This document shows, one piece after another, positions 42,338 to 51,573 of a stretch of 64,000 nucleotides of DNA; within the stretch, counting starts at the first letter, position 1, and each line of letters begins with the position of its first letter. This stretch comes from Paragyromitra xinjiangensis. Its lineage: Eukaryota; Ascomycota; Pezizomycetes; Pezizales; Discinaceae. The notes beneath the pieces were generated by a model that saw nothing but the letters and a program-made list of their open reading frames with translations, searched no databases and was not told the origin of the DNA. The stretch is from the NCBI GenBank assembly GCA_038503065.1, contig JBCAMK010000005.1, positions 1,054,001 through 1,118,000 of the forward strand. The letters run 5' to 3'. A program made the position numbers and the translations under genes.

Positions 42338-43440
42338 CTACGATAGCCCCTTCACTCGAGCATCCCTAGGCTTCTTGGGGTAGCGTTTGTGGAAGTCCAG
42401 GAGTGCATCTTCTGCAGTCCTCTTCAGGTTCTCCCATGGTTCCCAAGTAGCAGCCTCCTGCTCGAATCCTTCCCAGAGCACTAGGTATTCCACCCTCTTC
42501 ACCTGCCTGTTCACCCTCGAATCCACCACCTCGTTGACCACCCAGTTCTCCTGGCCTTCTATCTCCTCTGGCTCCGGCGGGGGCACTCTTCTCAGCGGGT
42601 CTTCCGGAGCTTTGTATGGCTCCAGCAGGCTGACATGGAACACAGGATGAATCTTCATCTGCGGGGGTAGGTCTAGCTGGTAGGCACGCTTGCCTACAGC
42701 CTTCACAACCTTGAAGGGACTGAGCTTCTTGCGGTCCAGCTTGTTCATCGGCCGCTTTGTTTGCACATTGCGGCGATCAAGCATCACTTCATCTCCAGGC
42801 TTTACCTCTGGCGCCTTCATGTGGTGTTTATCATACCACCAGGCCATCCGGAGTCTTGCCTTTGCCAGGTTTGCGTTCATGTGTCCCCAGATAGTCACCC
42901 ACTGTGAAATGATCACCTCGCTCGCTGGATTGCTCCACTCAGTAGACGGCTTCGGTTTAGGCCAGTTGGTTCTAGGTTCAAACCCATAGTTGGCACAGAA
43001 CGGCGAGTACTTGGTAGCCTCGGAGATGGCAGAGTTGTAGGCATACTCCGCAAGAGGTAGTGACTCTACCCAGTCGTCTTGTTGATAAGAACAGTATGTA
43101 CGCATGTACTGCTCTAGCGTCTGGTTAACCCGTTCCGTTTGGCCATCAGTTTGTGGGTGGAAGGCCGTTGATAGGTTCAGCTTAACTGAGAGGAGGTCCA
43201 TCAATGATTGCCAGAAGTGGGACAGGAACTTGCTATCTCTGTCCGAGACTATGTCCTCAGGGAGCCCATGGTGCTTCCATACCTCAGTAAGGAAGAGCTT
43301 CACCATGTCCTCAGTCTTATTCAGCGTTGGCAGCGGAATAAAGTGAGCCATCTTGGAGAAGCGGTCAACTATGACCCACACCTTGGTGTACCCATTCAAC
43401 TCAGGTAGTCCCACAATGAAGTCCATAGAAATCGAGGCCC
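42338..43440 (-). pseudogene. gypsy2 integrase with chromodomain, split by LINE array
   Basis: Same domain order as the gypsy1 copy: SISMDFIVGLPELNG, DIVSDRDSKFLSHFW, FHPQTDGQTERVNQ (the canonical HPQT, where gypsy1 has HAQT), KLDRKKLSPFKVVKAVGKRA, chromodomain VEYLVLWEGFEQEAATWEPW. No stop codons within this half. The integrase zinc finger and RNase H are at 62512-63380, about 19 kb away, so the gene is dead although nearly intact in both halves. Confidence 0.9.
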
Positions 43441-43718
43441 AATTTCCAATTTCCAATTTCATTTAATTTAGACAATCGCTAACCTAACTAGCTACCGAAT
43501 GGTACGCGTATAAGAATACATGACCTCATCCACCGCCAGCCTCTTCTTCCCCGTAAAATAAAAACAACATACATAATAAAGAAAACTCAAAACAAAACAT
43601 AACAAACTAACACAAACACACTCGAACAACTTTTAAATCAATATAAAATAAATGAAATATTCCAATAACCGGAAACAAAAGAAAAACTTCCCCCGCCCGG
43701 ATTACCAGTTTTTATTCT

Positions 43719-45000
43719 TTAATCAAGCAAGTTGCAATTGGAAATTGCATCCAAATATGAATTTGAAGAGAGTTGAACCAAATTATTCATGCGAATAAAG
43801 TGAAGTCGATCAGTTGCGTTGGTGTTGTCCAATATTGCTGTATGCCAGTTACTTCCCCATTGTGGGCATGAAGAAAGGTTTAGCGGACAGTGTAAGGCTA
43901 GGTGAGTTGATGATGATGTTTCTCCACATGCACATGTTGTTGGAGGAGTCAGTGGGTTCGGGTCAGCTTTGGTTTGATTCGTTCGTAATAGAGAGATGGC
44001 TCGTGCTTGTGATCGTCGGAGGAATCTGATGACGTGAGGAGGATGTAGAGAAACTGGAGTGGGAGCATTCCGCTGCCATTCTCTTAGGAGTTGTAATTTG
44101 GGTTGTAGACACAGCCAGCCCAATGTCGTGCAGGTGTGTTTGCATGGATGTTTTGTTAGCCCTTCCTTGGCCAGGCGATCTGCTATCTCGTTGCCTGCTA
44201 TGCCCATGTGAGATGGGGTCCAGCGTGCGGTGATTGAACAGTTTAGATTGTGAAGGGTTTTGATGTGCGATAAGGTGTCATTCAAAAATTGTCTGTTGGA
44301 TGTGGGTCCTCCAGTTAGGGCTCTGATTGCATTTTGATTATTAATGCAAAGGTAAATGTCGGCATTGTCTATTGGTAAGTTTTGGATGAGATATGAAGTG
44401 GCCTCCTGTATACCATGGAGTTCGGCATCTTCGTTTTCACATTGATGTCCGAGGTTGCAGTTGCCTGAGTGTGACTGTAGGGTTGTTCCGGCGAAGATAT
44501 GTTGTATGTTCCAGCCTGCTGCGGTGGTGCCTGTTTCGGATTTAGATCCGTCTGAGTAGACTACCCAGGCATTGGAGACGGAGTTTATCCAATCTTTGTG
44601 GGATAGGGTCACCGATTGTTTGGTGCCCACTATGTGGATGTTGTTGTGAAGAAGGTATGGGTGTGCGGGGAGGGAAAGGGCTTCAAGTGGAGGTCCTTGG
44701 AGAAGTTTGGAGAGAACGTTGCCAACTCTTTGTAGGCCTGTGCCTACAAATTTATTGTGTTGTATGTGTTGTTGTAAGATATGGTGAAGGGGGTTATTGG
44801 GATTGCGTAGGATGCGTATTGCGTAGAGTTGTGTGCGCATATCCAGTAATAAATTGAGAGGGGGCAGTCCTGCCTCTGGTAGGAGTTTGTTGATGGGGGT
44901 GAATTTGGGGAGGCCGGTTATGAGTCGGGCAACCCTATGGTATGGGGGATTAAGTCGATTTAGAATATCTGAAGTGCCAGTCCACCATACCTCTGAGCCA
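43719..45000 (-). pseudogene. LINE A1 ORF2, C-terminal half (connector and RNase H)
   Basis: Open frame from the TIR-element boundary: EVWWTGTSDILNRL, ITGLPKFTPINKLLPEAGLP, VVYSDGSKSETGTTAAG, ENEDAELHGIQEAT, CINNQNAIRAL, WTPSHMGIAGNEIADRLAKE, CACGETSSSTHLALHCP. The RNase H active-site Asp in IDNQNA is Asn here (INNQNA), which would impair it. Confidence 0.87.
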
Positions 45001-47397
45001 CATCAGCAAAACTGATTCTCGGCTCCCGGGCGCTCCCGGACCCTCATGGATGGCGCGGACCAGATGGAGGCAAGTGCCAGTCCATGGAACAGCCATATCC
45101 CAAGGACCCTTGCACACGGTTCCCGGACCACACACCACTTCTCACGGACCCTCGTGGACCTCCCTGGACCACCTACCATAGATGGTGGACCTTCCTGGAG
45201 CTCTATCAATTCCTGTGGACCACACTGTCGCTTGTAGGTCGCTTATAGGGCGGCTGTAGGGCGCCAATAATACTACTACTAGGGGTACTAGTACACGAAT
45301 GTACATGATTATTGGTATCAATTCGGCTATGTATATTGAAAAGCTACACTATAGGATCTCTATGTACAAAATCAAGCAGTCGCCACTAGAGGCAACCCCC
45401 CCCCCGCACTAAACCCACCTGTGCCTAAATCAATTGTTTGGTCTGCTATTCAGCAGTTGTTTTAGGCGCTGGCACGCAGTCGATTCGGAGTCTATTCAGC
45501 AGTCAATTGAGCAGTCAATTCGGCAGGATTCGGAGGCTTAGTAACGGCCGATTCAGAGTCAATTCGGCAGTCAATTCGGCAGGATTCGGAGGCTTAGAAA
45601 CAGCTGATTCGGAGTCTATTCGGGAGCCTATTCAGCAGTCAATTCAGCAGTCAATTCGGCAGGATTCAGAGCCTATTCCGCAGTCAATTCGGAGTCTATT
45701 CGGGCATCGATTCGGAGTCTATTCAGGAGTCAATTCAGCAGTCAATTCAGCAGGATTCGGAGGCTTAGAAACAGCCGATTCAGCCGTCAATTCGGAGCCT
45801 ATTCAGGAGCCTATTCGGAACCTATTCGGGAGTTGATTCGGAGTCTATTGAGCAGTCAATTCAGCAGTCAATTCAGCGGGATTCGGAGGCTTAGAAACAG
45901 CCGATTCGGAGTCTATTCGGCAGTCAATTCAGCAGTGGATTCGGAGGCTCAGAAACAGCCGATTCGGAGTCAATTCGGGAGTCGATTCGGAGTCTATTCA
46001 GGAGTCTATTCAGGAGTCTATTCAGGAGTCAATTCAGCAGTCAATTCAGCAGGATTCGGAGTCTATTCGGGAGCCTATTCAGCAGTCAATTCGGAGCCTA
46101 TTCAGGAGCCTATTCGGGAGTTGATTCGGAGTCTATTCAGCAGTCAATTCAGCAGGATTCGGAGGCTCAGAAACAGCCGATTCGGAGTCGATTCGGCCCG
46201 GGAATCTATTTAGGAGCCTATTCAGCAGTCAATTCAGCAGTCAATTCGGAGTCTATTCGGGAGCCTATTCAGCAGTCAATTCGGAGCCTATTCAGGAGCC
46301 TATTCGGGAGTTGATTCGGAGTCTATTGAGCAGTCAATTCAGCAGTCAATTCAGCGGGATTCGGAGGCTTAGAAACAGCCGATTCGGAGTCTATTCAGCA
46401 GTCAATTCAGCAGTCAATTCAGCAGGATTCGGAGGCTCAGAAACAGCCGATTCGGAGTCGATTCGGAATCTATTTAGGACCCTATTCAGCAGTCAATTCA
46501 GCAGTCAATTCGGAGCCTATTCGGGAGTCGATTCGGAGTCTATTGAGCAGCCAATTCGGAGTCTATTCAGGAGTCAATTCAGGAGTCAATTCGGAGGCTT
46601 AGAAACAGCCGATTCGGAGGCTGCTCGGGAGGCTCTCACACAGTCGATTCAGCAGGCTGTGGAAGCGAGCGAGGTCTGCTGCTGAAGGGGTCTGCGGCTG
46701 AAGGGGTCCGACCAAGCGAGGTCCGATGTAATAGGGTCCTATGTCTGCTGTCAACGATGTCTGAATGTATGTGGGAACTGAAGTCACGATGTTAGCAAAG
46801 TTCATGTAACTGCAAAGTAGGGAGGGAAGGGCAAAAGGGGGTGTGGGTGGGTGTGAATGGGTGGGAGTTGGAGAATAGGGGTAAGGTGGCAACGGTAGGG
46901 TACGGGTGGCAGCGAAAGGCATTCACCAAAAATTCGCTAAGTCCCTAAGGTCAGTGTTATTGATTGTCGCTTGCAAGCGAGGTCCAAGTCCTGCGATCTC
47001 CTGTCAGCGGGGTGCGCAATTCGGGGGTCTAATAGAGGGCAGGTACGTGCCTCAGGGCGCTGGTGGAGTGGGGGTACACACTTCAGTGGTATCCAGAGAG
47101 CACCATGGACCTAGAAAAGCGAACCCTGTTTGGCACCGGAGATGGGTACGAAACTCCAGAGAGGACCACGGACCGTGAAGCTGAGCTCCAGGAGCTCCAG
47201 GAAGGTCCATGGCCATGCAAGCGAGGTCCATGGGGTGTGCTGGAGCACAGTCCTTCATTCCTGCAGGTACCAGGGTGCGCCACAACACGGGTGGTTGTTC
47301 CAGTTGCGCTCAGGACCCTCCCACACCAACGCTCAGACATCCTGGAAGATGCGGGACCTGGAAGTGCAAGCCTGGATCAGAATCAGTTTTGCTGATG
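45001..47397. mobile_element. Non-autonomous TIR element with minisatellite core (2.4 kb)
   Basis: Terminal inverted repeats CATCAGCAAAACTGATTCT (45001-45019) and its exact complement (47379-47397). Flanking CA at 44999-45000 and 47398-47399 is a 2-bp target duplication; removing the element and one CA restores LINE ORF2 (GAGCCA/AACAGGGC), matching the other copies. Subterminal regions share further inverted words, for example GGACCTTCCTGGAGCTC near 45188 and its complement near 47190. The middle (45470-46690) is a tandem repeat. No transposase seen. Superfamily uncertain: the TIR and CA duplication do not match a common fungal group I know. Confidence 0.88.
45470..46690. repeat. Degenerate minisatellite with 12-bp units
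   Basis: Units such as GGAGTCTATTCG, CAGTCAATTCAG and GGAGCCTATTCA alternate. About every 100-150 bp a longer word AGGATTCGGAGGCTTAGAAA then CAGCCGATTCGG recurs. Because 12 is a multiple of three, long repeat ORFs appear (45438-45836, 45833-46213, 46311-46685), with peptides of SLFSSQFSSQFG type; these are more simply by-products than genes. Confidence 0.85.
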
Positions 47398-49840
47398 CAA
47401 ACAGGGCTGCTGGGAGGATGATGGTGAGGGCTAATTGATGTAGGAGGTGTGGTGTTGGGCCCTTGCTCTTGACGAGGTTGTTGACTAGATATAACGATGT
47501 TCGTAGTCTGGAGGCTGCTTTCTGGCAGTGTGTGTGAAAGTTTAATCTTTGGTCCAGTGTGATGCCTAGGACCTTGATTTGAGGAGATGGATCGATGATT
47601 TTGTCGAAAAGATGTATGCTTTGTTTTATTACCAGGCTGCTGCTGGAGGGAATTAGGTGGAGCAGCTCGGTTTTGGGCTCGGAAAAGGATATGTTGAGGA
47701 AGTTTGCCCTTTGGGTTTTGGCTTTGTACCTTTCGGTTAGCCTCTTCGTGGCATATAGCGGGGTTTTTGCGAGTTGGAGTGCAGTGTCGTCATCAATGTA
47801 TATGGTAGACAATTCGTTGGTGGGGGCATTTGGGCAGTCCAATGCAGCTGCATAGATGACGAATGTGATTGATGAAAGTGGTGATCCTTGGGGAAGGCCG
47901 ATTTTAAGCGGGAGAGGTGGTTCCAGGTTGCCATTTATTCTGAAGGCAAGGGTGCGATTGGAAGTGAAGCTGGACATCCATTTGATGCACCAGTTTGGAA
48001 ATCGATAATGTTGAAGGATTTGGATTAGATGGGGATGAGAAACGCAATTGAAGGCTCCATCTATATCTGTTGCTAGGATGGTGGGTCGGGGGGGTAGGCG
48101 CTGGGTTTTTCGATCATTGTTGGTGATTGGTATGAGGAGTTGTTTTTGTGCGGGGGTGAGTATCAGATGGAGTGAATTGATGGCAGATACGCCTGTTCTG
48201 GCTCCTGTGTGGTGTTGTCGGATAGCCCCGTTGAGGGTGGCATACCGTTCCAGACTTTTTGCTACTATTTTTTCAAGAAGCTTCCCTAGGCAGGATAATA
48301 GGGATACCGGGCGATAGCTCTTGGGATCCGAGTAGTCTGCCTTGTTCGATTTAGGGATGGGGACGCAGTGTGTGATTTTCCATCTGTCGGGCATGTGGCC
48401 TGACTGTAGGAGATTATTGAATAGGGCGACAAGGAGTGCTGGTCGGGCTCTGTGTACCTCCCTAAGGGTGAGGTAGTTGAATCCGTCCGCTCCCACTGCT
48501 GTACGCATGTTGGAATGTTGGAGTAGATTTTCTATTTCCTGAGATGTGATGATGTGCGTGTGTTCGCTGGTGTCTATGAGGGGGGGAGGTAGGAAGTCAT
48601 TCGGGAGGGGTGGAGGTTCATTTTGGGGAGGGAAGAAGGTTTGGCGGAAGGATGCTCCGATATCTTCGTTGGTTGTGTTGCCTTGTATGGCTGGGATTGT
48701 GGATTTGTTGCGAGCGGAGGATTTGTTTAATAGGTTCCATGCCGCGCTTGGGTTCATGCCCTTGAGAGTGAGGTGCCAGTGATTCCATTTTGCTTGGATG
48801 ATTTCGGCTCTCCAGATGCGTCTCGTTTCATTGGCTTGGTGTCGGATGATGGGTGGGGAATTTGGTTTTCGTCGTTGTTTTTCTAGCCAGGCTAGTTTGC
48901 GCTTGAGAGTGGAAAGGTGAGGTGTCCACCAGCCTTTGGCTTGTATCTTGGGTTTGGATAAGGGGACTGCATTTTGGATGGCTTTGTTGATTAAGCTCTC
49001 GATATGATCGAGAGTAGTTTCAGTTGCCTGTATGTTGCTATAATCGGAGGGGATGATTCCATCTTGTATGGTCTTGTGGAAAGTAGGCCAATTGGTTTTG
49101 GAATAGAGGAATCGGGATGAATAAGAGGGGGGGTGTAGGTATAGGACGGTTTTCAATGTGATATGGTCAGAATTGTGGCCGTCTGTGGTGGGTGCCGACC
49201 ATGGACCTAATATGTCTGTGAGGCCTCTGATGAAGGTTAAGTCAATGATGGAGGGGGAGTTTCCATTTCGCGGGAAGTGTGTGAATGTGCCTGGTTTGTT
49301 GAGGAGTCTGAAATTATTTTCCTCTAGCCATTCTGTTACTGTTTCTGTGAGGTGTAGATGCCTGGAAAAATATCGATGGGAGGTTTCAGCTTCTTCTCCA
49401 TACCACCATGGGTGGTGTAGATTGAAGTCTCCAGCTAAAATGGAATTTGTGTGAAAGGAGTGTGATAGTAATGGAAGATGATGATTATCGTTGGTGCGAG
49501 GTTGGAGATATAAGTTGCAAACTTCCAATTTGGTGTGTGCAGTTTGAAGGGTGACCGCAATCATGTTTGGATTCGGTTTGAGTGTGACGATCGTTTTTAT
49601 GTTGAGGTTCTTTCGAATATAAATAACAACTTTAGGAAAAACACAGGGAAAGTATATGTCGAAGTTACTTGCTGCTGGAGGTAGGCCATTATGGTCTACC
49701 CAAGGTTCCTGTAGCATTTGGATAAGAATATTATTTGATGAATCAATGTCCCGAATTACTGAAAGAGTAGAGGCCTGTCCTTTGGCGCAGTTCAGTTGCT
49801 GCACAATGGCTATGCCTGATGAGATTGGGTGTGGCTGCAT
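47398..49840 (-). pseudogene. LINE A1 ORF2, N-terminal two thirds (endonuclease and RT)
   Basis: Start codon overlaps the ORF1 stop (TAATG). Endonuclease: VQQLNCAKGQAST, MLQEPWVDHNGLPPA, LAGDFNLHHPWWYG, NSPSIIDLTF, NSDHITLKT. RT: KADYSDPKSYRPVSLLSCLG, LATDIDGAFNCVSH, KIGLPQGSPLSSITFVIYAA, STIYIDDDTALQLA. The frame runs into the TIR element after LTIILPAALF. All catalytic residues are present up to that point. Confidence 0.9.
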
Positions 49841-51252
49841 TAAGCAGTGTTGGTGTTGATTCGGGAAGATTTAAGGCTCTCAGTGAGCTTGGTGTAGGCA
49901 ATGCAGACCCTGCGTTCATAGGCTTTGTGTCCTTGGTTGCAGTTGGCGCAGCGGATTGGGGGGTGAGTGCATTTAGTGCCTGCTGGGCATCCGGAGGTGG
50001 TGCAGGGGTGCTTGAATGTTTCGTGGGCTTCCGCACATACTGCGCATTTGAAGTCCTTCTTGCATGTTTGTTGGTGGTGACCATATTCTTGGCATCTTCT
50101 GCATTGTGTGGTGGGGGAAACGGCAATGTATTCCTGTACTCGACAGAAGGAGTTGAAGAGGGGGATTTGTGAGAGGCCGAGTGTTTCCATGGTGAATTTC
50201 TGTGGTAGGGCGATGATGATTGCTGAATGGGTTTTGTTGGCTCTAGCTTCTGGAGTTGTGAGCCAGCGGGGGGTTTGGGCAAGGGTGAAAGTTGGCACGG
50301 AAATGGTCATTTGTTCTGTGACTTCTGCCATTGTTGCTTTGGTAGGAATGCCGTGGATGATGAATTTAGACCACTTGGAGTTTGGTCTGGCTTCGCCGAG
50401 GGGGACCTTGAGCAGGGCGCATGCCGTTTCAATTTCCTTCTGGTAAGCTTGACAAATTTGTTCGGCGGATTCATCAGGGCGGGTGGTTAAAACGAAGTTG
50501 TGACTGGCGGTTTTGGTGCACATGAGGATGGAAGTGTTGCGTGGAGCGAGTTCCTTGTTTATTGCGGTTAGGAGGGAAGAAGTTTCAACTGATGGTGGGA
50601 TGTCGGCGGAGGTTTCCAAGATGATTTGGCGGTTGATAGTGGTGAATTGGGGTTGGAAGAGCTTGGGAGGGAGGGCCTTCTTCTTTTTGCCCTTGTTGAC
50701 TTTGGTGAAGGGGGCTGCGGGTGCATTTGCAGCTTGTGCATATGTCATGGGCTTTCCGTCGTTGAGGAGGGGGGTTTGGGGTTTTTGTGTGGGTGGTTTT
50801 TGCTGCTGGTTGCTGGCTGGTGCCGGAGTGCGAGTGGGTTGGCTGGTGTTCTTGTCGATGGTTTGAAGGGACCTAGCCATGTTGTTGAGGGTGGTGGAAA
50901 GTTTTCCAACCATTTCCTGGAGGATCTTAGTTTGATCCGTGAGTCTAAGGATGTCGTTCTCCTGCATGGCGACTTTTGCAAGGAGGTGGGTGTTGTTTTC
51001 CTCCACTTGGGAGTGAAGACGGGCGAAGCTGGATTTAGAGAGCCAGGCAAGGTACTGTTCAGTAGAATCTTCTGTGTCTACGTCAGGCATGTAGTCCTCA
51101 TGCTTGTTGAAGTCTCTGAGCCAGTTAGGAGTGGAGTCATCGGGGAGTTCCTGCATTAGAGCTTCATCGATGTACTGGGAATCGGTAGAGGGTCCAGCAG
51201 GAGCTGCTGAGGCGAAGAGAGATTGTCCGGTGGAGGGTCCAGGGGTCACCAT
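49840..51252 (-). CDS. LINE A1 ORF1: gag-like zinc-knuckle protein (470 aa from first ATG)
   Basis: The frame is open to the element's 5' end (51573) but has no ATG before 51252 (MVTPGPSTG). Core: FQPQFTTINRQIILETSADI, LAPRNTSILMCTKTASHNFV, NSKWSKFIIHGIPTKATMAE, LAQTPRWLTTPEARANKTHS. Zinc knuckles: CRRCQEYGHHQQTC, CAVCAEAHETFKHPC, CANCNQGHKAYERRVC. Predicted coiled coil around EENNTHLLAKVAMQENDILR. The stop shares its last A with the ORF2 ATG. This copy is intact. Confidence 0.9.
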   Translation of the reverse strand: MVTPGPSTGQSLFASAAPAGPSTDSQYIDEALMQELPDDSTPNWLRDFNKHEDYMPDVDTEDSTEQYLAWLSKSSFARLHSQVEENNTHLLAKVAMQENDILRLTDQTKILQEMVGKLSTTLNNMARSLQTIDKNTSQPTRTPAPASNQQQKPPTQKPQTPLLNDGKPMTYAQAANAPAAPFTKVNKGKKKKALPPKLFQPQFTTINRQIILETSADIPPSVETSSLLTAINKELAPRNTSILMCTKTASHNFVLTTRPDESAEQICQAYQKEIETACALLKVPLGEARPNSKWSKFIIHGIPTKATMAEVTEQMTISVPTFTLAQTPRWLTTPEARANKTHSAIIIALPQKFTMETLGLSQIPLFNSFCRVQEYIAVSPTTQCRRCQEYGHHQQTCKKDFKCAVCAEAHETFKHPCTTSGCPAGTKCTHPPIRCANCNQGHKAYERRVCIAYTKLTESLKSSRINTNTA

Positions 51253-51573
51253 TTTAGTTGGTGAACCTGAGCGGGTGGGGGCTGGTGAAGGGTTGGAGAG
51301 GGTTCGCTTCTTGCCAATGAGGGGGAGGGTGAAGTTGGTGCCAAAGGTCACCAGCTTCACGGGAGATGGGGAGGGTGTGCGGGATCTCCTGGGAGGAGTT
51401 TGGGGCGGATCCAGGATGAGTTGGGGCAATGCGCCCGATGAAAGGTTGCGAGAGTGGGGAAGTGGTGAGAAATGAAGCCGAAGATTTAGAGACTTTTTGC
51501 AGTGTGTAACGCCGTTGCAACGTAGCTTTTGGAGTTTTGCAGGGATCTTTTTCGCGTGCAGGATGAGGCCCAA

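Larger units (their letters stand above)
42148..43440 (-). mobile_element. gypsy2 internal region, integrase half
   Basis: Polypurine tract, 3' untranslated part and integrase coding region, up to the junction with the LINE array at 43440/43441. The other half resumes at 62512. The two halves join as RPWA/SISMDF. Confidence 0.9.
43441..51573 (-). mobile_element. LINE A1, full length but split by a TIR element
   Basis: 5' end at about 51573 (GCCTCATCCTGCACGCG on the minus strand), tail at 43441. The TIR element at 45001-47397 interrupts ORF2. Without it the element is about 5.7 kb. Its 5' end abuts the tail of B1, and its tail abuts gypsy2 (GGGCCTCGATTTC). Confidence 0.92.

Noticed and set aside
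45438..46685. Three ORFs of about 125 codons with SLFSSQFSS-type repeats
   Set aside because: They result from a 12-bp tandem repeat lacking stops in frame; composition is that of a minisatellite, with no start context or domain.
45470..46690. Regular short repeats as a CRISPR array
   Set aside because: Units are contiguous without spacers and lie in a eukaryotic transposon.
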